From: an uncultured Lachnospiraceae bacterium
GTDB taxonomy: Bacteria > Bacillota > Clostridia > Lachnospirales > Lachnospiraceae
NCBI GenBank assembly: GCA_902787715.1
Contig: CADAHQ010000001.1
Location: forward strand, 310,001 to 374,000
DNA length: 64,000 nucleotides
Reading direction: 5' to 3'
The notes below the pieces were generated by a model that saw only the letters and a list, made by a program, of their open reading frames with translations, did no database searches and was not told the DNA's origin. Each line of letters opens with the position of its first letter. Position 1 is the first letter of the stretch. This document shows, piece after piece, positions 43,743 through 52,708 of this stretch. The translations under genes were made by a program, and so were the position numbers.

Positions 43743-44255
43743 TCACATAAGCCCCGGCATCAAATATACCGTGACTGTCTTCGCAGCAATGTCCACCTTC
43801 TTGATGCAGTCGGGAATCACGGGGAGAAGGACCTCCTTCTTCGCGTCCGTGGTCACCACGTACACATCATTGGCGCCGGTGGTCATCACGTCCGTCAATG
43901 TCCCGACGCGGGTTCCGTCCTCCTCAACCACATCGCACCCGACGAGGTCGCAGACGTAGTATTCGCCCTCCGCAAGGGGAATCGCATCCTCGCGGGAGAC
44001 ATACAAATCGCATCCTTTGTAGCGCTCGATATCATTGATCGAATCGATTCCCTCAAACTTCAGGATGACGAGATTCTTAAAAAACTTCACCGACGAAACC
44101 GTGACCTGCTTCGCCCCCTCCTTTGCGTCGAGGTACAGAACAAGCCCCTTGTGAAAGCGGTTCACATCGTCCGTCGTCGGCCACAATTTCACTTCGCCGC
44201 GGATTCCGTGGGTATTGATTACGATGCCCACCCGCAGCATATCCGAAAGATCCAT
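43743..44255 (-). CDS. rimM: 16S rRNA processing protein RimM
   Basis: Assembly factor of the 30S head domain. The 170-residue chain starts MDLSDMLRVGIVINTHGIRGEVKLWP, typical, and contains the PRC-barrel part YYVCDLVGCDV and VTTDAKKEVLLPVIPDCIKKVD. The ATG follows AAAGGAGTTTT. A terminator-like hairpin separates it from the KH-domain gene upstream, so its expression may be lowered relative to rpsP. Confidence 0.96.
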   Translation of the reverse strand: MDLSDMLRVGIVINTHGIRGEVKLWPTTDDVNRFHKGLVLYLDAKEGAKQVTVSSVKFFKNLVILKFEGIDSINDIERYKGCDLYVSREDAIPLAEGEYYVCDLVGCDVVEEDGTRVGTLTDVMTTGANDVYVVTTDAKKEVLLPVIPDCIKKVDIAAKTVTVYLMPGLM

Positions 44256-44291
44256 AAAACTCCTTTACGAAACGCATCCTGCAAAGGGAAG

Positions 44292-44319
44292 AAAAAGGCT
44301 GTTGCTCTTCACAACAGCC
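44292..44319 (-). terminator. intercistronic terminator/attenuator between the KH gene and rimM
   Basis: GGCTGTT pairs with AACAGCC around nine bases, followed by TTTTTCTT on the - strand, seven bases after the KH gene stop. Confidence 0.7.
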
Positions 44320-44325
44320 CGGTTC

Positions 44326-44556
44326 TTATTGCAGAATGTCCACAACAACTTTCTTGTCCTCTTTCACTGCAGCAACCTTCACTACCGTGCGGATTGCTTT
44401 GGCGATGCGGCCCTGCTTGCCGATAACTTTACCCATATCGTCAGGCGCAACCTGAAGGGTGATCACGACGTTGTTGCCGTTTACGGTCTCCGTGACAACC
44501 ACCTGGTCAGGACAAGTAACCAAGGACTTGGCAATCACTTCCACGAGTTCTTTCAT
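44326..44556 (-). CDS. khpA: KH-domain RNA-binding protein (YlqC/KhpA)
   Basis: A 76-residue single KH domain protein. The start at 44556 gives MKELVEVIAKSLVTCPDQV, as usual for the family; the GXXG loop is in MGKVIGKQGRIAKAIRTVV. It binds RNA, and in other Firmicutes works with KhpB in cell elongation and division. It lies 14 bases behind rpsP, the conserved order. A longer frame upstream overlaps rpsP in another reading frame. Confidence 0.95.
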   Translation of the reverse strand: MKELVEVIAKSLVTCPDQVVVTETVNGNNVVITLQVAPDDMGKVIGKQGRIAKAIRTVVKVAAVKEDKKVVVDILQ

Positions 44557-44570
44557 TGCGCACCCCCCGA

Positions 44571-44816
44571 TCACTTGGAAATCCCAGCCTGCTTGAACAA
44601 TCTGGCAACGGTCTCCGTAGGCTGAGCGCCGCTTGCAAGCCACTTCTTCGCAGCTTCCTCATCAACGCTGAATGCCATCGGCTCCTTCGTGGGATCATAC
44701 GTTCCGATCTCATCGATGAAACGGCCGTCTCTCGGCGATCTCTCATCTGCAACGATAACTCTGTAGAACGGAGCATGCTTCTGTCCCATTCTTCTCAAAC
44801 GAATCTTTACTGCCAT
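44571..44816 (-). CDS. rpsP: 30S ribosomal protein S16
   Basis: Ribosomal protein of 81 residues: [31 protein letters not shown] is the standard N-terminus (read in parts: [18 protein letters not shown]), and [13 protein letters not shown] the end. The ATG at 44816 has a very strong AAGGAGGTGAATATA site; 13 residues of an upstream frame are not used. A possible promoter lies 50-80 bases upstream, behind ffh. Confidence 0.98.
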   Translation of the reverse strand: MAVKIRLRRMGQKHAPFYRVIVADERSPRDGRFIDEIGTYDPTKEPMAFSVDEEAAKKWLASGAQPTETVARLFKQAGISK

Positions 44817-44862
44817 TATATTCACCTCCTTAGTGTAATCCATATCACAGGGCATCCGCCCC

Positions 44863-44892
44863 TATATAAATGGCCGAAGCCACGTATATCAA
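44863..44892 (-). promoter_or_regulatory. possible rpsP promoter
   Basis: TTGATA (44887-44892), 18 bases, TATATA (44863-44868) on the - strand, directly after the ffh stop codon. It would let rpsP-KH be made apart from ffh. Confidence 0.5.
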
Positions 44893-44894
44893 AC

Positions 44895-46235
44895 TTATAA
44901 ACCGAACGGCAGCTTCATGCCGAAGCGCTTGCCCTTCTTGCCGCCCATCATGCCGGACATCTGCTTCATCATCTTCTTGGACTGCTCAAACTGCTTCATC
45001 AGCTTGTTGACCTCGGAGATGTCCACACCGGCGCCCGCAGCGATACGGCGCTTGCGCGGCGGCGTGATGATGTCGGGATTCAAGCGTTCCTTGCGGGTCA
45101 TGGAATTGATCATGGCCTCCGTCTGCTTGAAGGCGTCGTCGTCAATCTCAAGGTCCCGAAGCTGTCCTGCACCCGGAAGCATGCCGAGGATGCTCTTGAT
45201 GCCGCCCATCTTCTTCATCTGCTGAATCTGGTCGTAGAAGTCCTCGAAGTTGAATTCCGCGCGGCGGAGCTTCTTCTCCATCTCGCGGGCCTGCTCCTCC
45301 GTAACCTCCGCCTGTACCTTGTCGATGAGGGACAACACATCGCCCATGCCCAGGATACGGGACGCCATACGGTCCGGATAGAACTGTTCAATATCAGTAA
45401 GCTTCTCACCGGTACCGACATAGAGAATCGGCTTTCCGGTCACGGCGCGGAGAGACAATGCAGCACCGCCTCTGGTGTCGCCGTCGAGCTTGGTGAGGAT
45501 AACGCCGGTGATTCCGATTTTCTCCTCAAATGTAGTAGCCACATTCAAAACATCCTGACCGGTCATGGCATCCACCGTTAAGACGGTATGATGAACACCC
45601 ACCGCATCCTTGATGTCCCGAAGCTCTTTCATCAGGTCCTCATCGATGTGCAGACGACCTGCGGTATCGATGATGACGACGTTGTTGTCTTCCTTGCGGG
45701 CGTGCTCCATGGCAGCCTTTGCAATGTTCACGGCGCTGTTGCCCGTTCCCATGGAAAATACAGGCACACCCACCTTATTTCCGTTGACCGTCAACTGGTC
45801 GATGGCCGCCGGGCGGTAAATGTCGCAGGCAACCAAGAGGGGGCGTCTTCCCTGGCTCTTGAATTTGCCGGCCAGCTTTGCGCACATGGTGGTTTTGCCG
45901 GCACCCTGCAGACCGCACATCAAAATGACGGTGGGGCCGCCGGAAACCATGGTGATCTCCGTGGTGGAATCTCCCATGAGGGAAATCATCTCTTCGTTCA
46001 CAATCTTGATGACCATCTGTCCGGGAGTCAGGCTGTTGAGAACATCCTGGCCTACCGCACGCTCCGTGACCGAAGCGATGAACTGTTTTACGACTTTAAA
46101 GTTTACATCGGCCTCCAACAGCGCAAGCTTTACCTCGCGCATCGCCTCTTTTACATCATTTTCCGAGAGGCGGCCCTTTCCGCGAAGGCGTTTGAAGACG
46201 TTTTGCAATTTATCGGAAAGATTTTCAAATGCCAT
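44895..46235 (-). CDS. ffh: signal recognition particle protein Ffh (SRP54)
   Basis: GTPase that binds signal sequences and SRP RNA and targets membrane proteins. The start is the ATG at 46235 (MAFENLSDKLQNVFKRL), eight bases behind AAGGAG; a TTG two codons earlier is unlikely. The NG domain has GLQGAGKTTMCAKLAG, DTAGRLHID and TKLDGDTRGGAAL; the Met-rich M domain ends MMGGKKGKRFGMKLPFGL. Length is 446 residues. It follows ylxM by 12 bases. Confidence 0.98.
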   Translation of the reverse strand: MAFENLSDKLQNVFKRLRGKGRLSENDVKEAMREVKLALLEADVNFKVVKQFIASVTERAVGQDVLNSLTPGQMVIKIVNEEMISLMGDSTTEITMVSGGPTVILMCGLQGAGKTTMCAKLAGKFKSQGRRPLLVACDIYRPAAIDQLTVNGNKVGVPVFSMGTGNSAVNIAKAAMEHARKEDNNVVIIDTAGRLHIDEDLMKELRDIKDAVGVHHTVLTVDAMTGQDVLNVATTFEEKIGITGVILTKLDGDTRGGAALSLRAVTGKPILYVGTGEKLTDIEQFYPDRMASRILGMGDVLSLIDKVQAEVTEEQAREMEKKLRRAEFNFEDFYDQIQQMKKMGGIKSILGMLPGAGQLRDLEIDDDAFKQTEAMINSMTRKERLNPDIITPPRKRRIAAGAGVDISEVNKLMKQFEQSKKMMKQMSGMMGGKKGKRFGMKLPFGL

Positions 46236-46247
46236 TCCCAAAACTCC

Positions 46248-46664
46248 TTACTGCAGGCGCTCCCACAGCTCCTGCGCAAGCGCAGCAAGCTTATTCGCGG
46301 TCTCCCCGGTCTGCGAATCCTTCGCGTCGGCCGCTATTCCGGCAGCCTCGTTCCGAATCTGTTCCGCCTGCTCCTCCAGCCCGTGGAACCGTTCCGCAAG
46401 CCGAAGCTTCTCCTCATATTCATACAATTTTGCGCCGCACCGGCGAACCGCGTCATACACTCCCTGCCGGCTCAAACCGTACTCCTTGGAAATCTCCGAA
46501 AGCGACATGTCGTTCGCAATATAATCCTCGAAAATCAGCCGTTGCTTCTCCGGCAACAGCGCTCCGTAATACTCATAGTAAACCGAAAGGTGGGCTGCTT
46601 CCGCAAGCCAGTCCTTTGCGTCTGCCTTCTTCGCGCAGATTTTGTTTTCATTTCCCGTACTCAC
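46248..46664 (-). CDS. ylxM: YlxM family DNA-binding/SRP-associated protein
   Basis: Helix-turn-helix protein of the UPF0122 family, known as a modulator of SRP function in streptococci. The HTH lies about 38-80 (EKQRLIFEDYIANDMSLSEI, SKEYGLSRQGVYDAVRR). The start is the GTG at 46664, preceded by AGGAGTTGAGAT; an ATG two bases upstream is in another frame and stops at once. The C-terminal 50 residues are Glu/Ala-rich and probably helical. First gene of the ylxM-ffh unit behind a near-perfect promoter. Confidence 0.94.
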   Translation of the reverse strand: MSTGNENKICAKKADAKDWLAEAAHLSVYYEYYGALLPEKQRLIFEDYIANDMSLSEISKEYGLSRQGVYDAVRRCGAKLYEYEEKLRLAERFHGLEEQAEQIRNEAAGIAADAKDSQTGETANKLAALAQELWERLQ

Positions 46665-46725
46665 ATCTCAACTCCTGCACAAAAAAACCGACGAGGTGTA
46701 AAGCAATTTTCTTAACACCTTCGCA

Positions 46726-46754
46726 AGTATACACGGCGAAAAGGGAAATGTCAA
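46726..46754 (-). promoter_or_regulatory. ylxM-ffh promoter
   Basis: TTGACA (46749-46754), 17 bases, TATACT (46726-46731) on the - strand, 62 bases before the ylxM start. Confidence 0.88.
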
Positions 46755-46766
46755 CAACATTTTTCG

Positions 46767-47486
46767 CTATTGCTTCCGAAAGCAGAACAAACCGATGCCC
46801 ACGGCAATGGTCAGGTTCAGCGAGTCCACTTCCTCCGACTGCGGAATCTTGATGACCGTGCCCACCTCCGCATACTCTGCGGGAAGGCCCGTGGCCTCGT
46901 TTCCGAAGATTAACGTGTACAAATCGGGCTTAAAGCACTCCGCCGGCGAAACCTCCGCCCCGCCGTTAAGCATAAACGGAAAATACTCCCTTCCCTTGCC
47001 GGAAGCGAAGCTTACGTACTCCTCGAAGGAGTCGTACAAAGCGATTCGCAGGGAGAACACCGCCCCCATGGACGCGCGCACCACCTTCGGGTTCATCCAG
47101 TCGACGCCCGGTGCGATGACCGCAACATCGTGGATTCCGAAGGCAAGGCAGGACCGCAAGATGGTTCCCATGTTGCCCATGTTGGAGGGATTTACAAGCA
47201 TCAGATGCGGCACCTCCGGATTAAGCCGGTCCGTAAAGGTGCGGAACACACCGATGACAAAAACATTTTCCTTGTCGCTTAAGCGGGCGATGGCCTTGTC
47301 GTTGTTCCACACCGGAATCCCGTGCTCTGCGCACAGCGACTCCACCTTCTCCCTCTCGGGAAACGTGCTGTGGACAAACACCCCGATGGCGCACGCTGGG
47401 CGCTTTCGAAGAAGCTCAAACGTCGGAAATGCACCGAGCGCATAGGAATATCCGCACCCTCTCTTATAAGGTTTGATCACTTCCAT
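46767..47486 (-). CDS. TrmH-family (SPOUT) RNA methyltransferase
   Basis: A 239-residue SpoU/TrmH-type 2'-O-ribose methyltransferase. The knot motifs are NPSNMGNMGTILRSCLAFG, YTLIFGNEATGLP and IPQSEEVDSLNLTIAVGIGLF. The N-terminal 100 residues are a divergent RNA-binding part, not the standard L30e-like domain of RlmB. Target RNA unknown. The ATG follows CGGAGGTCTTTTC. Followed directly by the ylxM promoter. Confidence 0.9.
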   Translation of the reverse strand: MEVIKPYKRGCGYSYALGAFPTFELLRKRPACAIGVFVHSTFPEREKVESLCAEHGIPVWNNDKAIARLSDKENVFVIGVFRTFTDRLNPEVPHLMLVNPSNMGNMGTILRSCLAFGIHDVAVIAPGVDWMNPKVVRASMGAVFSLRIALYDSFEEYVSFASGKGREYFPFMLNGGAEVSPAECFKPDLYTLIFGNEATGLPAEYAEVGTVIKIPQSEEVDSLNLTIAVGIGLFCFRKQ

Positions 47487-47516
47487 GAAAAGACCTCCGT
47501 TCTCCCGATGCCGCTT

Positions 47517-49766
47517 CTAGCAGACCGTAAAATGCATCGTGCGGCTTGCGAAATCGCCCTGGGCGCCGACGATGACGCCGCCCTTCATCCAGGTCTCCCC
47601 GAGACGGATTTCCCCGGTGTCCTCGTTTCGGTAAACTTTCTTAGGGTCAAGGCCGCGAAGAAGAATCCGGCGCGAGGGCGTGGAAGGACGGTTCAGAATC
47701 TGTACGAACGTAAACACCGCCTCCGAGCGGTCTTTGGCAACAAACATCCAGGCGTCAAAGGAATCGTCCTCGAAAGGGTTTCCGAGGCGGTACCAGTCGC
47801 CGGTGCGGACCAAGGGATTGAATTTTTTAAACTTCGCAATCTGTCCGGGGATTGCCTCGCGGTCCTCCTCAGGGATGCGCGTCACATCGAGCTCGTAGCC
47901 AAACGTCCCCACCAAAGCCACGTCACCGCGGGTGGCGAACGGCGTCGTCCGCCCGAGAATGTGGTTCGGGCAGTCGGACACGTGGGCACCCATGGCCGAA
48001 GCCGGATAGCAAAGGCTGGTGCCGTATTGAATCTTTATGCGCTCGATGGCGTCAGTGTCATCCGACGTCCAGATCTGCGGCGAAAAGTAAAGCATACCCG
48101 GGTCAAAGCGCGCCCCGCCGCTGGAGCAGTTCTCAAGCAATAAGTACGGATAGTCCGTCGTCAGGCGGTCCATCACCTCGTAGACGCCGAGTACATACCG
48201 GTGCCAAAGCTCCCGCTGCCGCTTTCTCGGTAAGGACGTGGAGCCGACTTCCGAGAGCGCGCGGTTCATGTCCCATTTGATGTATTCCACGTTGGCGGAA
48301 TCGAGAATCGCTCGAATCTGTCCGTAGACGTACTCCCGAACTTCCGGATTGCTGTAGTCGAGGACGTATTGCTCGCGGGCCTGCGTCATGTCGCGGCCGA
48401 TAATCTGAATTGCCCACTCGGGATGCGCGCGGTAGAGGTCGCTGTCGGGGCTTACCATCTCCGGCTCAAACCAAAGACCGAACTTCATGCCCAGGGCATT
48501 GATGCGGTCCACTAAGGGCTTCAGGCCGCCCTTCAGCTTCTCCTCATTGACCACCCAGTCCCCGAGGGAACAATCGTCGTAGTTGCGCTTTCCGAACCAC
48601 CCGTCGTCCAGCACAAGCATCTCGATGCCCTTCTCCGAGGCGGTCTTTGCAATCGCATAAAGCTTCTCTTCGTCGAAGTTGAAATACGTTGCCTCCCAGT
48701 TGTTGATGAGAACCGGGCGCATCTTATCCTTCCACTGCCCGCGGATCAGATGTCCGCGATAGAGGTCATGGAAGGTGCGGGACATGGCGCCGATGCCTTT
48801 GTCGGAATATACCATCACAAGCTCCGGCGCCGTGAGGTCCTCCTCCGGGCGCAGAAGCCACGAGAAATCAAAGGGATTGATGCCCATGACAAAGCGCGTA
48901 AAGCCGCTGGTCGCCACCTCGGCCTCCGCAAGGAAATTGCCGCTGTATACAAGGTTGAAGCCGTAGGCCTCACCGCTCTCCTCCGACGCATCGTGCGACA
49001 CAAGCGCAGCGAAGGGATTGTGCTGGTGGGAGGAAATGCCGCGCTTGCTGTCTACGGACTGCTTTCCGCTATGGAGGGCAACCCGCGAAACCGCGCGCTC
49101 TCTCGCCCAGGTGCCGTTCAACGTAATCATGTCAAATGCGCTGTGATCCCACTCCACGCATCCGGACAAAAGCCGCTGGATGCGAAATTCATTGTATCCG
49201 TGGTTGATGACGCGGGCGCTTCGCGTAACCACCGGAAGTCCCGTAAACATCGTATACGTAAGCTCCGCTGTGAGGTCGAGATGCGCATCCTCTAAGGTGA
49301 TCACCAGCGTCTCCGCCTCATCCTTCGCAGCATACGTTGCGGGAATCACGCTGACACCCTTTTGCTTGAGCGCAGGCTTCCCCTTCACCGTGCGATACCC
49401 CGTGACGCGAAGGTCGCAGGTGGACATACCGTCCTCGTCCAGAACCATTAAGCACGGCTCCCGGTAATCGCCGGTGCCGTGGCAGGGAAACTCGAAAAGC
49501 CGCGAGTCCATGAAAATCAGGCGGTCGCGGTTGTTTCCGTTCGGCGTAAACGGATGGTCTGAAAGGCGCATCAGGTAGGAAATATCATCGTCGCCGATGG
49601 CAGCGCCGAAATAGCAATGCAGAAGGTACCCCTCCTGCGTGATTCCGCAGGCATAGGTGATTGCCCCGTTGTCCATGCGGACAACCGTAACTTCCTCGGA
49701 AAACTCACGCATCGCGCCGTTATCCCATTTGCGGTACGTGATCGTGCTTTTCTTCTCCGTAATCAT
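47517..49766 (-). CDS. alpha-galactosidase, GH36
   Basis: Releases terminal alpha-galactose from raffinose-type or galactomannan oligosaccharides. The 749 residues include an N-terminal beta-sandwich, the (beta/alpha)8 barrel from about 330 (VLDDGWFGKRNYDDCSLGDW, nucleophile Asp in YIKWDMNR, acid/base Asp in QIWTSDDTDAIERI) and a C-terminal beta domain. No signal peptide, so intracellular. GH36 enzymes of this length form tetramers. The start follows GAAGGAGTCG. No transporter or regulator is adjacent; the gene lies 30 bases upstream of the RNA methyltransferase gene. Confidence 0.96.
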   Translation of the reverse strand: MITEKKSTITYRKWDNGAMREFSEEVTVVRMDNGAITYACGITQEGYLLHCYFGAAIGDDDISYLMRLSDHPFTPNGNNRDRLIFMDSRLFEFPCHGTGDYREPCLMVLDEDGMSTCDLRVTGYRTVKGKPALKQKGVSVIPATYAAKDEAETLVITLEDAHLDLTAELTYTMFTGLPVVTRSARVINHGYNEFRIQRLLSGCVEWDHSAFDMITLNGTWARERAVSRVALHSGKQSVDSKRGISSHQHNPFAALVSHDASEESGEAYGFNLVYSGNFLAEAEVATSGFTRFVMGINPFDFSWLLRPEEDLTAPELVMVYSDKGIGAMSRTFHDLYRGHLIRGQWKDKMRPVLINNWEATYFNFDEEKLYAIAKTASEKGIEMLVLDDGWFGKRNYDDCSLGDWVVNEEKLKGGLKPLVDRINALGMKFGLWFEPEMVSPDSDLYRAHPEWAIQIIGRDMTQAREQYVLDYSNPEVREYVYGQIRAILDSANVEYIKWDMNRALSEVGSTSLPRKRQRELWHRYVLGVYEVMDRLTTDYPYLLLENCSSGGARFDPGMLYFSPQIWTSDDTDAIERIKIQYGTSLCYPASAMGAHVSDCPNHILGRTTPFATRGDVALVGTFGYELDVTRIPEEDREAIPGQIAKFKKFNPLVRTGDWYRLGNPFEDDSFDAWMFVAKDRSEAVFTFVQILNRPSTPSRRILLRGLDPKKVYRNEDTGEIRLGETWMKGGVIVGAQGDFASRTMHFTVC

Positions 49767-49827
49767 CGATTCGACTCCTTCTCACAGTTTCCCAATACTT
49801 GTCAAACACACAAAAACCATTCCAGTC

Positions 49828-51693
49828 CTATTTGCCGGACGGCGCCCCGGGAATGTCCTGCAGCGAAAGCTGTCCCTCACTGGCCTCGCCGAGTGCCGAT
49901 CGCTGCGCCCTTCCGAGTTTCTCAAAGTAAACGTCATGCGCTGCATGATATGCCTTGTTGTAATCGTCGTTGTGTCCCAGATGCAGCTGTGTCACGTAGT
50001 TGTGCGCGCGATTCGCAATCTCGGGGTTGACGCGCGTGAGAACCGCGACGCCGACGTTTGAGCAGGTGTCCGCGATGCGCGAAAAATGCGTGAGCACATC
50101 GAGCAGTCCGGTTCCCGCATTCACGGAGCATTTGCCTTCGCGAAGACGCTGCATGTGGTTGTCGCTTAGGGCATTGATCATGTCGTCCATAACCTCTTCA
50201 AGCGGTTCGATTGCCTCCGCCGAAGCGATATCGCGATCCTCGAACGCTTTCACCGTCGCGCTTAGGAGCCGGTCGAGCAGCTCTCTTGAGACAGCGAGCT
50301 CCTGCTGCGCCGCCTTCGAAAAATGGACCCCCTCGGCATCCAACCGCTTTGCGGTCTCGGAGATGTTAAAAGCGTGGTCGCCCATGTGTTCAAACTCTCC
50401 GACAAGCTTATAATACTGGTCGAGAATACGTATGTGGAGTTCCTCCTTAAGATGCGGCGACAACTGCACCAGATAGTTGCTGACGCCGTCCGCCAAGGAG
50501 TCAATGACGTCCTCGTCGTTGTCGATCTGCACCTTGCTGTTGCGGTCATAGTTTTGCAGCAGCGAAAATGCCAGGTTGATGTTGGAAAGCGACTTCTGAA
50601 GCATGAGCTTCAGGGCGTTGTAACAGCTGTTAAAGGCAAGGGCCGGCGTCTGGTAAAAGACGGGGTTTAAGGCATTGAACTCGGGGATTGCGACCTTCTC
50701 TTCGCTCTTGTCCTTTACAATGCGCTTGGAAAGCCTCTCGTAGACGTTCACAAGCGGAAGCAGAAGGATTGCGCAACCGAGATTGAACACCGTATTGGCA
50801 TTGGCGATGGTACCTGCGGTCATGCCGCTTTCCCAAAGCCGGTCGATCACGCCGAAGGCATGCAGAAGGTTGACTGCAACCAGAACGATTAACGATTTGC
50901 TGAGGTTATACAGAATATTGATGACGCCGACTCTCTTTGCGTCGGCCTTCGCGCCGATACTGCAGACGATGCCCGTTGTCAGGCAGTCGCCGAGGTAAAT
51001 GCCGACAATGACGACATAGACGACGCCGAAGGAAATAAAGGTATTGGCCGCCATCGTCTGTAAGATTGCCACGGATGACGACGAACTCTGCAGCAGAAAC
51101 GCTACGCCTGCACCGCCCAGATACCCGAGCACGGGGTTTCGTCCGATTCCGGCAAATACATGCTCAATGATTCCGGAGGACGAGAGCTCATTTACCGCGT
51201 TGGACATATTCATAAGGCCGGTAAAAAGAATACCGAAGCCCATCGCGACGTTTCCGATGGCGTCGGAACGGCGGATACGGATAAACATTAAAAGAACGAT
51301 TCCGACAATCAGCGCGACAGGCGCGAGCGTCGACGGCTTCAGATACTGAAGCCAGGAGGAAGAATCGGAGTTTAAGTCAATCAACCGGACAATCTGACCG
51401 GTCACGGTCGTTCCGACATTCGCTCCGACAATGATGCCGAGGGACTGATGCATCGTAATAATCCCGCCGGCCACAAGACCGGAGGTGATGACAATCGTCG
51501 CCGTCGAGGACTGAATGACGGCTGTCACGATCAAGCCCAGAAGGAATGCCTTGAACGGATTGCCCGTCACCTTCTCCATCATCGACTTCAATTTACCGGA
51601 AGAACTCTCCCTGAGGCTGTTGCTCATCAACCGCATGCCGTACAAAAACAGTGCCAGTCCTCCGAGCATCTGAATCACAATCAACGGATACAT
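49828..51693 (-). CDS. Na/Pi cotransporter family protein with PhoU-like C-terminal domain
   Basis: A 621-residue membrane protein of the type II Na+/phosphate symporter family (PNaS). Two inverted repeats carry the QSS motifs QSSTATIVITSG (about 61) and QSSSSSVAILQTMA (about 200); about eight to nine membrane segments lie in the first 350 residues. The C-terminal 240 residues form a PhoU-like helical domain (YKLVGEFEHMGDHAFNISE and related text). A role in phosphate import or in sensing is plausible; transport direction is not shown. The start has GAGGAGACGC upstream. Confidence 0.93.
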   Translation of the reverse strand: MYPLIVIQMLGGLALFLYGMRLMSNSLRESSSGKLKSMMEKVTGNPFKAFLLGLIVTAVIQSSTATIVITSGLVAGGIITMHQSLGIIVGANVGTTVTGQIVRLIDLNSDSSSWLQYLKPSTLAPVALIVGIVLLMFIRIRRSDAIGNVAMGFGILFTGLMNMSNAVNELSSSGIIEHVFAGIGRNPVLGYLGGAGVAFLLQSSSSSVAILQTMAANTFISFGVVYVVIVGIYLGDCLTTGIVCSIGAKADAKRVGVINILYNLSKSLIVLVAVNLLHAFGVIDRLWESGMTAGTIANANTVFNLGCAILLLPLVNVYERLSKRIVKDKSEEKVAIPEFNALNPVFYQTPALAFNSCYNALKLMLQKSLSNINLAFSLLQNYDRNSKVQIDNDEDVIDSLADGVSNYLVQLSPHLKEELHIRILDQYYKLVGEFEHMGDHAFNISETAKRLDAEGVHFSKAAQQELAVSRELLDRLLSATVKAFEDRDIASAEAIEPLEEVMDDMINALSDNHMQRLREGKCSVNAGTGLLDVLTHFSRIADTCSNVGVAVLTRVNPEIANRAHNYVTQLHLGHNDDYNKAYHAAHDVYFEKLGRAQRSALGEASEGQLSLQDIPGAPSGK

Positions 51694-51751
51694 TGCGTCT
51701 CCTCACCTTCGAATAGCTTTGGTTCGAAATCTTGCGATACCCTTTGGTAAA

Positions 51752-52663
51752 TCACAGCGTCCAATCGTACGGAGTCAGCTGATAACAATAGTAATTCAGC
51801 CAGTTGGTATAGAGGGTATTCGCATGGCCGCGCCACAGAAGAAGCGGTCGTTTTTCACAGTCATCGTCCGGATAGTAATTCTTCGGGAGATCAATCGGAA
51901 GGTTTTTGGCAAGATCTCTCTTGTACTCCTTGTCGAGAGTCACACGGTCGTACTCGGGGTGTCCGAGAACAAAAATCTGACGTCCTTCCTTCGCCATCAC
52001 CAGCAGCACGCCGGCCTCATCCGACTCCGCCATGATGGTGAGCTCGGGATTTCTGCGGATATCCTCCGGATCCACGGTGGTATGGCGCGAATGCGGCATG
52101 TAAAATTCATCGTCAAAGCCGCGTACAAGAGGTTCTCTCCGGTTCATTACGCGATGCCGGAACAAGCCGAACATCTTGTGCTCAAGCGGAATCTTCCGGA
52201 TTCCGTAGTGGTAAAAGAGCGCCGCCTGCGCGCCCCAGCAGATGTGGAAGGTGCTTGTGACATGCGTCTTGCTCCACTCCATAATCTGCGTAAGCTCGTC
52301 CCAGTACGCGACCTCCGTAAACTCCATCTGCTCCACCGGAGCGCCGGTGATGATCAAGCCGTCGAATCGGCGGTTTTTCACATCCTCAAAGGTCAGATAA
52401 AACTGATCGAGATGATTCTTCGCCGTGTTCTTCCCTGTGTAGGAAGCCGTTGTCAGAAACGTGATATCAATCTGCAGCGGCGTATTGGAGAGACTTCGCA
52501 TCAATTGGAGCTCCGTGTCCTCCTTTAACGGCATCAGATTGAGAATCGCGATGGACAGCGGACGAATGTCCTGTGTCGTCGCGCGATTTTCATCCATTAC
52601 GAAAATGTTTTCCTCCACCAGCAGCTTCCGTGCCGGCAGATCGTTTGCTACCTTAATAGGCAT
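51752..52663 (-). CDS. metA: homoserine O-acetyltransferase (MetA type)
   Basis: Activates homoserine for methionine synthesis. The 303-residue chain has the catalytic Cys142 (FHICWGAQA), and His and Glu in GHPEYD. Residue 111 is Glu (TGAPVEQMEF); established work on the family shows that Glu at this site selects acetyl-CoA and Gly selects succinyl-CoA, so the acetyl form is predicted in spite of the older family name succinyltransferase. The ATG has GGAGGCGATAAAG upstream. It starts 45 bases behind ligA; no riboswitch fits in this gap. Confidence 0.95.
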   Translation of the reverse strand: MPIKVANDLPARKLLVEENIFVMDENRATTQDIRPLSIAILNLMPLKEDTELQLMRSLSNTPLQIDITFLTTASYTGKNTAKNHLDQFYLTFEDVKNRRFDGLIITGAPVEQMEFTEVAYWDELTQIMEWSKTHVTSTFHICWGAQAALFYHYGIRKIPLEHKMFGLFRHRVMNRREPLVRGFDDEFYMPHSRHTTVDPEDIRRNPELTIMAESDEAGVLLVMAKEGRQIFVLGHPEYDRVTLDKEYKRDLAKNLPIDLPKNYYPDDDCEKRPLLLWRGHANTLYTNWLNYYCYQLTPYDWTL

Positions 52664-52708
52664 GCTTTATCGCCTCCGTTTCTCCCCGCAACCTGCGGTA
52701 AGATTTTT

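Noticed and set aside
45588-46715. Open frame of about 375 codons on the + strand opposite ffh and ylxM
   Set aside because: Shadow of ffh; no start signals and crosses the ylxM-ffh junction.
46672-46720. Hairpin AGGTGT/ACACCT followed by T7 in the ylxM leader, as an attenuator
   Set aside because: The T-tract is separated from the stem by six bases and the stem has a mismatch with a long loop, so termination is doubtful.
51694-52708. SAM or other riboswitch for metA
   Set aside because: Only 45 bases lie between ligA and metA, too short for a known methionine-related riboswitch.
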